DNA of 64,000 nt from Ridgeia piscesae (GCA_025642075.2 JAODUO010000526.1:62001-126000), one strand, 5' to 3'; shown: positions 51,801 through 63,668, counted from the first letter of the stretch. Notes: generated by a model from the letters alone, not told the origin. A program made the numbers and translations.

Positions 51801-54800
51801 GGTGGCGACACACTCCAGCTCACTGATGGTGTACAGTGACATGACACTCAAGTGGGCAGCTCAGTTGTCCAACATCCCAATCCAGCTCAAGGTCGCGCGA
51901 ATAAAGTGAGTGCTGCCACCTGGTGTCCAGCAAATTTGCCACATTTGTAGCTGTTATTTTCCAGAGAAACTTAAGTGAATGGAGTTATTGTGTGACCAGT
52001 GAACTTGAGGAACATGGTTGTTGTCATTTGTGGCCAGTAATCTTGAGGGAGTGATAGTGACGTGGTTGTTGTCATTTGTGGCCAGTAATCTTGAGGGAGT
52101 GATAGTGACGTGGTTGTTGTCATTTGTGGCCAGTAATCTTGAGGGAGTGATAGTGACGTGGTTGTTGTCATTTGTGGCCAGTAATCTTGAGGGAGTGATA
52201 GTGACGTGGTTGTTGTCATTTGTGGCCAGTAATCTTGAGGAGTGATAGTGACGTGGTTGTTGTCATTTGTGGCCAGTAATCTTGAGGGAGTGATAGTGAC
52301 GTGGTTGTTGTCATTTGTGGCCAGTAATCTTGAGGGAGTGATAGTGACGTGGTTGTTGTCATTTGTGGCCAGTAATCTTGAGGGAGTGATAGTGACGTGG
52401 TTGTTGTCATTTGTGGCCAGTAATCTTGAGGGAGTGATAGTGACGTGGTTGTTGTCATTTGTGGCCAGTAACCTTGAGGGAGTGATAGTGACGTGGTTGT
52501 TGTCATTTGTGGCCAGTAATCTTGAGGGAGTGATAGTGACGTGGTTGTTGTCATTTGTGGCCAGTAATCTTGAGGGAGTGATAGTGACGTGGTTGTTGTC
52601 ATTTGTGGCCAGTAATCTTGAGGGAGTGATAGTGACGTGGTTGTTGTCATTTGTGGCCACTAATCTTGAGGGAGTGATAGTGACGTGGTTGTTGTCATTT
52701 GTGGCCAGTAATCTTGAGGGAGTGATAGTGACGTGGTTGTTGTCATTTGTGGCCAGTAATCTTGAGGGAGTGATAGTGACGTGGTTGTTGTCATTTGTGG
52801 CCAGTAATCTTGAGGGAGTGATAGTGACGTGGTTGTTGTCATTTGTGGCCAGTAATCTTGAGGGAGTGATAGTGACGTGGTTGTTGTCATTTGTGGCCAG
52901 TAATCTTGAGGGAGTGATAGTGACGTGGTTGTTGTCATTTGTGGCCAGTAATCTTGAGGGAGTGATAGTGACGTGGTTGTTGTCATTTGTGGCCAGTAAT
53001 CTTGAGGGAGTGATAGTGACGTGGTTGTTGTCATTTGTGGCCAGTAATCTTGAGGGAGTGATAGTGACGTGGTTGTTGTCATTTGTGGCCAGTAATCTTG
53101 AGGGAGTGATAGTGACGTGGTTGTTGTCATTTGTGGCCAGTAATCTTGAGGGAGTGATAGTGACGTGGTTGTCATTTGTGTCCAGTAACCTTGAGGGAGT
53201 GATAGTGACGTGGTTGTTGTCATTTGTGTCCAGTAATCTTGAGGGAGTGATAGTGACGTGGTTGTTGTCATTTGTGTCCAGTAATCTTGAGGGAGTGATA
53301 GTGACGTGGTTGTTGTCATTTGTGACCAGTAACCTTGAGGGAGTGATAGTGACATGGTTGTTGTCATTTGTGGCCAGTAACCTTCAGGGAGTGATGGTGA
53401 CATGGTTGTTGTCATTTGTGGCCAGTAATCTTGAGGGAGTGATGATGACGTGGTTGTTGTCATTTGTGGCCAGTAATCTTGAGGGAGTGATGATGACGTG
53501 GTTGTTGTCATTTGTGGCCAGTAATCTTGAGGAGTGATAGTGACGTGGTTGTTGTCATTTGCGGCCAGTAATCTTGAGGAGTGATAGTGACGTGGTTGTT
53601 GTCATTTGCGGCCAGTAATCTTGAGGAGTGATAGTGACGTGATTGTTGTCATTTGCGGCCAGTAATCTTGAGGAGTGATAGTGACGTGGTTGTTGTCATT
53701 TGCGGCCAGTAATCTTGAGGAGTGATAGTGACGTGGTTGTTGTCATTTGCGGCCAGTAATCTTGAGGGAGTGATAGTGACGTGGTTGTTGTCATTTGTGG
53801 CCAGTAATCTTGAGGGAGTGATAGTGACGTGGTTGTTGTCAGTTGTGGCCAGTAATCTTGAGGGAGTGATAGTGACATGGTTGTTGTCATTTGTGGCCAG
53901 TAATCTTGAGGGAGTGATAGTGACGTGGTTGTTGTCATTTGCGGCCAGTAATATTGAGGGAGTGATAGTGACGTGGTTGTTGTCATTTGCAGCCAGTAAT
54001 CTTGAGGGAGTGATAGTGACGTGGTTGTTGTCATTTGCGGCCAGTAATCTTGAGGGAGTGATAGTGACGTGGTTGTTGTCAGTTGAGGCCAGTAATCTTG
54101 AGGGAGTGATAGTGACGTGGTTGTTGTCAGTTGTGGCCAGTAATCTTGAGGGAGTGATAGTGACGTGGTTGTTGTCAGTTGTGGCCAGTAATCTTGAGGG
54201 AGTGATAGTGACATGGTTGTTGTCATTTGTGGCCAGTAACCTCGATGGGGTGATTGTGACATGGTTGTTGTCAGTTGTGGCCAGTAATCTTGAGGGAGTG
54301 ATAGTGACGTGGTTGTTGTCAGTTGTGGCCAGTAATCTTGAGGGAGTGATAGTGACGTGGTTGTTGTCATTTGTGGCCAGTAATCTTGAGGGAGTGATAG
54401 TGACATGGTTGTTGTCATTTGTGGCCAGTAACCTCGATGGGGTGATTGTGACATGGTTGTTGTCAGTTGTGGCCAGTAATCTTGAGGGAGTGATAGTGAC
54501 GTGGTTGTTGTCATTTGTGGCCAGTAATCTTGAGGGAGTGATAGTGACGTGGTTGTTGTCATTTGTGGCCAGTAATCTTGAGGGAGTGATAGTGATGTGG
54601 TTGTTGTCATTTGTGGCCAGTAATCTTGAGGGAGTGATAGTGACGTGGTTGTTGTCATTTGTGGCCAGTAATCTTGAGGGAGTGATAGTGACGCGGTTGT
54701 TGTCATTTGTGGCCAGTAACCTCGATGGGGTGATTGTGACATGGTTGTTGTCAGTTGTGGCCAGTAATCTTGAGGGAGTGATAGTGACATGGTTGTTGTC

Positions 54801-55657
54801 ATTTGTGGCCAGTAATCTTGAGGGAGTGATAGTGACATGGTTGTTGTCATTTATGGCCAGTAACCTCGATGGGGTGATTGTGACGCTGGATGAGCATGGT
54901 CAACTGAGTTGCTGCTACCTGGGCACGGACCCTGCCATGTTCACGGTGCCATCGTCTGAGGTTCGTGAGATCGACTACAAGAAACTGGACCAGGAGATGA
55001 AACATCTGCAGGAGATTATCAAGAAGGACGCCAACAAGTACTGTAAGTGTCACATCACAACCGACTGCTGAGATCATGTACTTGTTTACCTACAGTGATG
55101 GTGTAGCTAATGCAAAGGAAATAAAATGTTTTAGGATACTAGTGTTTTTTATGGAATTATTGTGAACGAATAGATGACATTGTGTGACTAGTCTTTGATT
55201 GCCTTGTAAGTGTTTAGGTGTACTGAGATATGTGATACGTATGTAGCACATATAACTACAATGGGAGATATATTTACTATAAAGTTTAATGCTTTATTAT
55301 GCTGTGTTGAAACATGCAAATACATTTAATGCAAATAGACCACATGCATGCATATAAAAACATGTGCAAACATCACACACATGCAAAGACACACACACCG
55401 CTACACACACACATAGATACACACATCTACACACATAGACACATAGACACATACACATACATACACACTCCATCAGATACTATATATAAATTATAGCTGA
55501 TCAACTCAACCCATTCTTTCAGCTGTAGTTGTTATGTCAACATTCATGTCTTTCACATTTCAGCTGTCATGCCGTCCTTGTCCAAGTCCGATGATGACAT
55601 CTCCATCCACGTATCAGTTCCATTCAACCTCGATGAACACAGCGTATGTGTCTTCTG

Positions 55658-55712
<55 letters not shown>

Positions 55713-58700
55713 TTCATTTTATATTAAATATTAATGCTAGCAGTGTGAATATGTTCAACAATAAAATTGACAGTTATCCAGGGAGTGCGGGTTATATGTA
55801 CCCCGGGTAGGTGGTAAATTGCCAGAATCTTGATAAGCCAAAGGCTTCCTTGTCTGCACATAGTCTGGAGCTTGTAGCTCTAAAAGGCAATCTTGTTAAA
55901 GCTAAAATTCTGTATCCTTTGTGACACACTGACCTGTACTTGACAGTTTCTTCTGGTGGTGTCTAAATAAACGTGATTTGGTCTGTGTTATGCTATGTGC
56001 TTTGATGCCTTCTGTTATTTGTAGAGGGCCGCGGAGGTGGAGATAGAGGAGGAAGACCCAATCCCCTCCATCACAGTGAAGGTGAGCTTCGTGATCATTC
56101 CTGTTCTACTGTTAATTAGCACGATTAATTGGTGCTTTTCAAAGATTAAAACTAATGGGAGTTTAGAGAATAAGTTCTGAACTCAGTCGATTGTTAAAGT
56201 TGTGACGTCTCTCCCACCAGCCAGGATCATCCTGGTTGGCAATTATTAGCAGGAAGTCAGCCGAACTAATTGTCTGTAAAATAGGAAAACACGAACGCAC
56301 TACTCATGAAAAGATTTCGGCTTACACTCTCAGCTTCTGCAGTAGTACCAAAATTATCTTTTTATACTGTGAATGTAATGTTTTCAGTTTGAGCATTTAG
56401 CAAGTGCAACTTTGTGTTTGTGAACACTATTGTTAAACACAATTTGTATTTGTTTGATATGACATGTCATGAATCGCTGACACTTCACAGATCCAGCTGA
56501 AGTGCAAGATCCATGTGAACAATGTGCGGGTGAATATAAATGTGGAGCTCCCTCTGGTGGCCAGCACCAACACCATCAAATTCTCGTCACTTGGTGAGTC
56601 GATCAATATCGTAAAGTTACACTGTGAAGACATTTCTGTGAATACTGGTGATATTAATCATTATGATTACATGTGTTGTTGTAGTAATATATAAATAGTC
56701 ATGATGTGATGAAGCCTTTTGATGATGACCTGAAGATATATCGAGACGTCTGTAATAATATGGTAGTATATGATGGTTTCCATATTGAAGGCTGATGATG
56801 ATGACTGTATTAATGATATGATAATGACTATATTGATGATGTGACGATGATTGTATTGGAGTCATGATGATGACTACCGGTATTGATGACTGTATTGGTG
56901 AATGGTGACATGTTGATGACTGTATTGATGATAACATGATGCCTGTGTTAGCAACTTGGCGGTATATAATGATCATGAATGTAAAGACATCATTACTACT
57001 GTAACAGTGGTGACTGTAATGATGCTGACTGTAATGATGATATATTGATGACTGCATTGATGACATCATCATGACGACACTTATAATACAGTGGTGACAA
57101 TGACTAACTGATGACGTGTGTGTTGTCCTGTAGAGCCGGGCCACCCAGGAGAAGCCATGGTTGTGTTCTACATGAAGCACACCATGCTGCCAACTGACCT
57201 CAAGGGCTGGGCTACAGTCGTCTATGAGAACACAACAGGTGCAGTGTTGTAAACTTGGCCATGGCGCCAACTCATGCTCATCACCCATGTGGAGAGGCTA
57301 GAGAGCCTGTGCAATTTGACACAACACCACGGACATATTGTGCATCCATATAGCAGATTCTGTTTCCTGTATTTTATTTGTGTTCATAATGGAGTGCTGT
57401 GTTCATATCTAGACTAAGTTACTCATTTGTGTTTAAAAAAACAAAGAACATACCATTGTGTGAAACCTGTTGTTAAAGTAAAACAACATACATATCGGAC
57501 ATTAGACAGCTTATTGTCCCACACACACACATGATACACATGTACGGATATGTAGACATTAGACATGTACACATGTGGACGAAGACCTGCATTTATTCAT
57601 TATGCACACACACATACCCACGCACATATCAGCATGCGCACACACATATACACTCACATACACATCAGCATGCACACACACAGCACACAGTCACACACAC
57701 ACACACCATTGGAATTGGTTTTATTTATTCTAATGATGTTGTTTTGTTGTGATTCTGCAGGTGCTCCACGTGTACTACAAGCAGACATCCGACTGCCCAT
57801 TCGACTCGTGGTCAAGCCTTGCTTCCCGGTCAAGAATGCTAACTTCCGCATCACCATAGATACCAACAAACCACCGGTCAATCTGAATGACCTCTTTCCT
57901 GGTCAGTACACCCACAGTCATCTGTCAGATATCATGGTCACATTTACAGGGATTGGGCATTTGCCAGTAGCTGAAACAGGCAATAATAGATCAATACTAC
58001 AGTGTATTAGCAATAGCAGTACAAAATTATTACATCAGACAAAATGTTATACAATTTGTGAATTGGTCATAATAGGATGGTTACAACCCACTGTGCAATG
58101 GTTTAAATGTATTAGTATTTTAATATATTTAATTATTTGTTAAGATCGATTGATATTTAAATAAAGATGGCATAAGTTGCACTGTTTATTAAGTTTATTT
58201 CCAAGTAAAGATTTATTGATGATAAATATTAAAAGAATTCCATATTTATTAGTTGCCATCTGATAGAAAACTTATAATAGTGACGGTCAAATGGTTGACA
58301 ACAGTTATATCATTGAATGCTGCTATACATATTTATAGAGTAGGTATAAACAAGAAATGTGCCTACCTGACAGATGCCTTTGGTGTGTTTCCAGATCTGC
58401 TGGGTGAGAACGCAGGAGGAGCAGGCAATGCCCTCGGGTTCCGCTACTACGGACTCGCCCCTGTCATCACAGTGCTCGCTTCAAAAACTTCACGTAAGGC
58501 TCCACTAACCCTGTCATGCAGACAGTTAAACTACTGTGTGAATATTCCTAACTAGTCGTATGTTACAGGAGAAAATGGCTGCATTTGGTGAAGCAAGATT
58601 TTTTATATAGTTATATATAATATAATAATTATTTACATTTTTAATTGGAAAATTAACATAAAAAATAATTGATTACTTGATCGTTGTAATGTTCTTTCTT

Positions 58701-61700
58701 CAAAGCCAGGGTTATGTGTTAATGTAAGTTATTTCTGTGTAGAGTTTATACCTACAGTGTTAATTTAGCCCAGGATAAATAACAAAATATGTTGATGGAT
58801 CTAATATGACACTATGTCTTCATCACAATAAAAATTATATGCATAACCTTCTTACCAGGGTCTTGAAACTATGAAATAAATCATGCTGCCTGTTGCACAA
58901 TGATTTGACATCACATATGACCTAACTCTGCACAGTGTAGACACATTTTCCATGGTTGAAACACTAAATAGATGGGACTTTTATATCATCTTGATTCACA
59001 TCTTCTAACTGAGTAACATTTGATTGATTGATTGATTGGTTGGTTGGTTGGTTGGTTGGTTGGTTGGTTGGTTGGTTGGTTGGTTGGTTGGTTGGTTGGT
59101 TGGTTGGTTGGTTGGTTGGTTGGTTGGTTGGTTGGTTGGTTGGTTGGTTGGTTGGTTGGTTGGTTGGTTGGTTGGTTGGTTGGTTGGTTGTTGGTTGGTT
59201 GGTTGGTTGGTTGGTTGGTTGGTTGGTTGGTTGGTTGGTTGGTTGGTTGCTTGGTTTTGGTTGGTTGGTTGGTTGGTTGGTTGGTTGGTTGGTTGGTTGG
59301 TTGGTTGTTGGTTTGGTTGGTTGGTTGGTTGGTTGGTTGGTTGGTTGGTTGGTTGGTTGGTTGGTTGGTTGTTGTTGTTGGTTGGTTGGTTGGTTGGTTG
59401 GTTGGTTGGTTGGTTGGTTGGTTGGTTGGTTGGTTGGTTGGTTGGTTGGTTGGTTTTGGTTGGTTGGTTGGTTGGTTGGTTGGTTGGTTGGTTGGTTGGT
59501 TGGTTGTTGGTTGTGGTTGGTTGGTTGGTTGGTTGGTTGGTTGGTTGGTTGGTTGGTTGGTTGGTTGGTTGGTTGGTTGGTTGGTTGGTTGGTTGGTTGG
59601 TTGGTTGGTTGGTTGGTTGGTTGGTTGGTTGGTTGGTTGGTTGGTTGGTTGGTTGGTTGGTTGGTTGGTTGGTTGGTTGGTTGGTTGGTTGGTTGGTTGG
59701 TTGGTTGGTTGGTTGGTTGGTTGGTTGGTTGGTTGGTTGGTTGGTTGGTTGGTTGGTTGGTTGGTTGGTTGGTTGGTTGGTTGGTTGGTTGGTTGGTTGA
59801 TTCAATTTGCAGTGACCAAATGTCAGCAGACTAGACCTATAAGAATAAACATGAGAATACATTAATAGTGTTTTCATACAAATGCGCTCCGTTCTCACTA
59901 AAGATAATCAGTTGAATTGAATCAAAATTCTACAAAAAAAAGAACATGTGTTTTTACATCACCAAATGGTTGTTTTCAGAACGATATCGTCTCCAGTCGG
60001 ATGAGTTTGAATTCATGTGGCTGGTACTGAATGAACTTGTGACGCGACTGTCAAGTTACTTCGCCAGTCATAAACAGGTCGACTTCAAGGTCAGCTACAC
60101 AGGCGACCTCCCTCTGCAGGAGTACTTCGTGATCATCGAGCGACACTTTGAGGTATCTGATTCTCCTTCAGTATGTAAATGTTTTAATGCATAACGTCAT
60201 GGAAGGGTGGTCTTTCTTTAGTCTAAGTTAGATGTTGTTTACTGTCGACCGTTTATTGTTTTTCTTTTTCAATAAATATAAACTTCACACGTGCATTATA
60301 TATTTGAATCTATGTGAACATATGCAGTGATCTATTTGTGTGCTTCATTGTTGAAGCAGTTTGTGTGTAAACATTGGTATTTAAGATTGAAGTCATACTT
60401 GTTCTAGGAATAACTTCCGTCACATTTGAGTGGATTATTCGTTTGTCCACAGTTCATTTTGTTATCGAATACTGCATATTTCTGATGTCAATGCCAGTTG
60501 TATGTTGACAGATGACAATCTCTATGTTGACAGTGTCGTCTCACAGATGACAATCTCTACAAGTTGCTGGCAGATCGTGCTGCTCAGTTTCGTGCCATCC
60601 AGCGCCGCTTGCTGACACGATTTAAGGACAAGACGCCGGCACCACTTATCAACCTTGACACCCTGATAGACGGCACTTATAGACAGGTGTGTAGTGCATA
60701 TAGTGCACTTCATGATGCATTGCAGTGGTGCATTTATTGATGCACAAACAGAGACGAACAAGGAACAAAATATTGCTGCGATCCATGTCACTGGTTTGAT
60801 ACATTGGAAATGTGCAAGAAGCTAAAAAACATACTCCATTACGAATAATATATTATTATGTTATTACAGTTCAGTTTGTCATGTAGAGTTTTTTTAATAT
60901 TCTGTAACTACTGTCTTTAAAGAGTGGAGTGGATGGTTATTTTCAGTGTTTTCTATAATAAATGTTGAATACAGTTATGAATCATGAACATGACATAATG
61001 TTGTCATAGAAATAAAATGTGTCGTGCTGTCCCAACCTCCTGTTGTGCACTTGCAGCTAATCGCCATGGGCGATGCAGTCGAACAGAACACACAAGTCAA
61101 ACACCAGATGGCAGTGCGTCTGAGTGCCGCAACGCGACTGCTCAACCTGCTGATTCGCCTGTGGCAGGACATGTCTGAGGAGGAGGCAGCTGTCCTCGAG
61201 GCCACTCTCACACCAGACATCACTGAGAGCATTTCTAAGGTAGGGACGTTGAACTGAAACACAGGCGGCTTTTTTATCTGAAGAAATGACAATGTGTCTC
61301 AGTTGTGCATGACTTAGACCTAGTGATACCCTACTCATGTTAATAAAGATCACACAGTTGAAGGAAAGAGAGAGAAAGCTAATAAAGTGTTTATTGGCAT
61401 ACATTGTTATTCAGTTGGATTGTACGAATATCATTTCCTGATGGATATGTCGGAACATGATTCTGATATAAATTGGCATTTTATGAAAGGTCAGTTAGGG
61501 CTGTTTGTTGTTTATTCCATTCTTGATCTGAAGGTTTTTTTACCATAACATTCCATGCTTTCTTCTGCAGAAAAAAGCTGAGTTAGTGGAGGTAGGTGGA
61601 GCCACCAGTTTTGTGTGCTGGCTGGCTGGTTCTCGTCAGCTTTTTGGGGCCCTTTTTCTTCATGTATTTTGTTATATTGGACACACTGTGGTTTTGAATG

Positions 61701-61723
61701 TTGTGACAGCCCCACAATGCACG

Positions 61724-61809
<86 letters not shown>

Positions 61810-61812
61810 CAC

Positions 61813-61883
<71 letters not shown>

Positions 61884-61898
61884 CATGCACGCATGCAT

Positions 61899-61973
<75 letters not shown>

Positions 61974-63047
61974 CATGCACGCATGCATGTACATACACAC
62001 ACACACACACTTCATGTGAAACACACCCAAACAAACAAACAAACAAACAAACAGTCGTTTACACCAACATTGAATGTGCATCACCAGATGGTTATTGATG
62101 AAAATGTGTGTAATGGAATCTCTGGCTGCATGTTACCGTTGTACCTCAAAGGTGATACATCTTGTTTGAGTGATGAAGAAAGAGAAGCCCTGCAGCACTG
62201 TCAAACACCGCTTACGTGACTCGCTTGTGTGACATGACTTTGTGTGACACGACTCTGTGTGATGTGACTCGAAGCACTACTTTCGGAACCGTTAAATCAG
62301 TCCACTGATTGTTCAATCATGCATTCACCGCAGAGCACGCTCAGTGCCATCCAAATGTATCTAAGCATCAGGTTGGCCAAAGTGATTTAAGATGATACGC
62401 ACAAACATTAATAGCCTATTATTAATGCTGAATGGAGCAGCACACATAAAAATCGGTCAACTTGATGCTTAAATATTTTGGTCTCACTAAATAGTCGGTG
62501 GACTACCAGGTAGTTGAAGTGTTTCTGTATTGTCAGGATTACAACCGATGTCCAGGGAATTAATATTCAAATGATTTGATTCTGTTGAATGGTGCTGATG
62601 CTTTACAGTAAAGCATTGTTGTAACTTAGAAACACGACTAATATTACTGAAACTTAACTAAGTAGATAGATATTGTTTTTCTTGACTGTTTCTTTGGCCC
62701 ATTCTTCAACACTCCTACCTCTGCAGGAATGTGTCATTAACATTCACAGTCAGTTCTACCAACATATCTAACACTGATATCTCCATTTGCGAAAACACTC
62801 CCCACCCCCATTGCCTCCCTGACTTCCCTGTTTCCCTGTTCTCAGGGCTGGGAGGAGACGGTGGACGCATCCATCACCCACCTGCTGAGGACGAGTCTGT
62901 CGAAGAGTGCCAAGGACCAGACAGTCAACCCCAGCCCACTGACCCTTCTGAAGGACACGTCCAAGCTGAAGAAACACATCACCCTGCTGTGTGACCGTCT
63001 GGGCCGCGGCGCTCACCTCGTCCCTGAGGGCAGTGCCGGAGAAGCAG
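45874..63047 (+). CDS. BBS9: BBS9 / PTHB1, BBSome subunit (21 exons, 3' end possibly beyond the window)
   Basis: Exons: 45874-45982, 46183-46342, 46652-46716, 48591-48704, 49197-49371, 49796-49874, 50684-50771, 51169-51264, 51776-51905, 54861-55042, 55564-55643, 56025-56081, 56491-56593, 57134-57238, 57761-57901, 58395-58493, 59980-60152, 60534-60686, 61057-61239, 61571-61591 (uncertain), 62846-63047. Phases agree at all joins; about 838 residues so far against about 887 in human. Hallmarks are the start [104 protein letters not shown] and [12 protein letters not shown]. Known architecture: N-terminal beta-propeller, gamma-adaptin-ear-like and platform domains, C-terminal helical region. It acts in the BBSome coat that moves membrane proteins in cilia. 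An acceptor-like TTTTTCAG ends 18 nt before the ATG, so a 5' UTR intron is likely. Confidence 0.95.
46980..48590 (+). repeat. 38-bp minisatellite in BBS9 intron 3, made of acceptor-like units (about 42 copies)
   Basis: Each unit is a pyrimidine-rich run (TCTTCATCCCCTCATCTCCC) followed by TGTATGTTCCACTGCAG, so every copy ends in a good 3' splice-site consensus. The last unit is the real exon 4 acceptor (CTCTGTGTTGCAG|CC). The array fills about 86% of the 1.87-kb intron. No unit phase has a stop, so all three + frames stay open for hundreds of codons; one of them (from about 47900) is in frame with exon 4. Confidence 0.95.
50262..50646. repeat. 34-bp minisatellite in BBS9 intron 6, about 11 copies
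   Basis: Units contain GAAGTCATGTGGTGAAATAG followed by CTGCCACTTTGTGT, with a few shortened copies near 50530. It ends about 38 bp before the acceptor of exon 50684. The unit is not derived from that splice junction. Confidence 0.95.
51991..54860 (+). repeat. 48-bp minisatellite in BBS9 intron 9, amplified from the exon 10 splice junction (about 60 copies)
   Basis: Each unit has an intron-like half (TGGTTGTTGTCATTTGTGGC then CAG) and an exon-like half (T AAT CTT GAG GGA GTG ATA GTG ACG) matching the real junction at 54860|54861. Translation of a unit is NLEGVIVT followed by WLLSFVAS. Units starting at 54237, 54429 and 54717 carry the exact exon 10 start (AACCTCGATGGGGTGATTG), spaced 192 and 288 bp apart and then 144 bp from the true exon, all multiples of 48. 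A run of 47-bp units near 53530-53720 breaks the frame. The array fills about 97% of the intron. Confidence 0.97.
54861..55042 (+). CDS. BBS9: BBS9 exon 10 (propeller end, YLGTDP motif)
   Basis: The first base completes an Asn codon from exon 9, then the exon reads [27 protein letters not shown] and a helix [20 protein letters not shown]. This aligns with the end of the BBS9 beta-propeller and the start of the next linker. The first 25 nt are the sequence repeated throughout the upstream array. The donor is TACT|GTAAGT. Confidence 0.92.
55654..55711. repeat. AT dinucleotide run
   Basis: About 50 bp of (AT)n in BBS9 intron 11, just after the exon 55564-55643. CA-rich sequence at about 55370-55470 in intron 10 is a looser microsatellite. 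Confidence 0.9.
56740..57120. repeat. Degenerate GATGACTGTATTGATGAT-rich tract
   Basis: Loose, decayed tandem words of TGATGA and ACTGTATTGATGA in the intron between BBS9 exons 56491-56593 and 57134-57238. Confidence 0.7.
57520..57706. repeat. Interrupted CA-rich tract
   Basis: CACACA words broken by CATGCG, CATATA and TCAGCATG, in the intron before BBS9 exon 57761. Confidence 0.8.
59023..59800. repeat. TTGG tetranucleotide array, about 775 bp
   Basis: It begins as four TTGA units, then runs as (TTGG)n with a handful of 3-, 5- or 7-bp slips (near 59190, 59250, 59305, 59372, 59455, 59506). It ends in GATTCAAT. It lies in BBS9 intron 16. Gly-Trp-Leu-Val and Asn-Gln-Pro-Thr frames are repeat translation only. 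Confidence 0.98.
60501..60560 (+). repeat. Partial duplication of the BBS9 exon 18 acceptor
   Basis: TGTTGACAG followed by ATGACAATCTCTA occurs at about 60503-60524, and again at 60525-60559, where 13 extra exon bases separate the two parts. The real junction is TTGACAG|TGTCGT (exon starts 60534). The upstream copy is therefore a decoy acceptor with exon-like sequence after it. Confidence 0.75.
61571..61591 (+). CDS. BBS9: Candidate 21-nt BBS9 microexon
   Basis: Acceptor TCTTCTGCAG, 7 codons KKAELVE, donor GTAGGT, phase 0 at both ends. Skipping it joins exons 61057-61239 and 62846-63047 in frame, and that shorter form matches the length of human BBS9 here, so this could be an optional exon or chance. 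Confidence 0.4.
61721..62010. repeat. CA microsatellite with GCATGCATG interruptions
   Basis: About 290 bp of CA repeats with two copies of an interruption AACATGCACGCATGCATG (near 61881 and 61971), showing block duplication. A short (AAAC)n run follows at 62031-62053. Confidence 0.95.
62054..62845. other. Rest of the last BBS9 intron seen
   Basis: AT-rich, with a short run of TGTGTGACNTGACT-like words at about 62216-62275. Nothing else is recognisable. Confidence 0.5.
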
Positions 63048-63091
63048 GTGAATTTACTTCTTTTCTTTCTGATATCCTGGTCAGTTAAACA

Positions 63092-63668
63092 TAGTCTCGC
63101 TTAACCGACTGTTGCTCGACTGTGTAACTTCATCGAGAAGACAGTCTGGTGACTTTGCCAGCATTTGAATGTTATCCGTGTGGGGCTAAACAATGCTGCC
63201 ACCTCACTGATACTGGATAATCCTCCCGTAATTCCTATTTTATAAATTCCCGCCGGTCATGCTACAGCTCGTGTCACATGATGCAAGTCATGTGACACTA
63301 CCTGGAAATTCAGTCCGCTGAAGAAGACCATGAGAAACGGTCGATATATACGGAAGAAAACAAAAAGAGTTTTTTGAGAGGTAATTTCTTTTTATTTAAC
63401 TGCAAATTTTAATTTTTATTTATTTTTGTATTAATATAAGTATAATTTTGAATAGTTATTTTTATAATACAGCATTATCTGATAAAAAGGATCCTTATTT
63501 TATTTGTTATTTCAAATTCGGCCTGAAAACAAATCAGCATCTCTACTCTCTACCCTAATCTGGGGTAAGGCCGCCCTGTCGGTTACATCAGCAGCCCAGT
63601 AATATCCCAGGTGGAGTCGAGAGGCTGAATAGTGCTGCCACCTCACGGAGTCTGGGTAATCGAGGCTA
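63092..63668 (+). mobile_element. Non-autonomous element with short inverted termini (MITE-like)
   Basis: It starts TAGTCTCG and ends CGAGGCTA, inverted repeats with one mismatch, with TA at both outer edges. It holds an internal perfect 11-nt inverted repeat (GTGTCACATGA / TCATGTGACAC, about 63271-63298) and has no coding capacity. A truncated relative lies at 11170. It sits just after BBS9 exon 62846-63047. I cannot assign a superfamily. Confidence 0.55.

Noticed and set aside
51971..54850. Minus-strand frames of the 48-bp array as a repetitive protein gene
   Set aside because: The array is explained by BBS9 exon 10 on the + strand; the minus frames have no unique flanking coding sequence.
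55517..55563. Second TTTCAGCTGT 41 bp before BBS9 exon 11 as an alternative acceptor
   Set aside because: Its use would shift the frame, and the shared sequence is only about 10 bp, so chance similarity is likely.
59005..59898. Trp-Leu-Val-Gly and Asn-Gln-Pro-Thr frames of 250-297 residues
   Set aside because: Frames of the TTGG array, open in four of six frames because the unit has no stop; located within a BBS9 intron.
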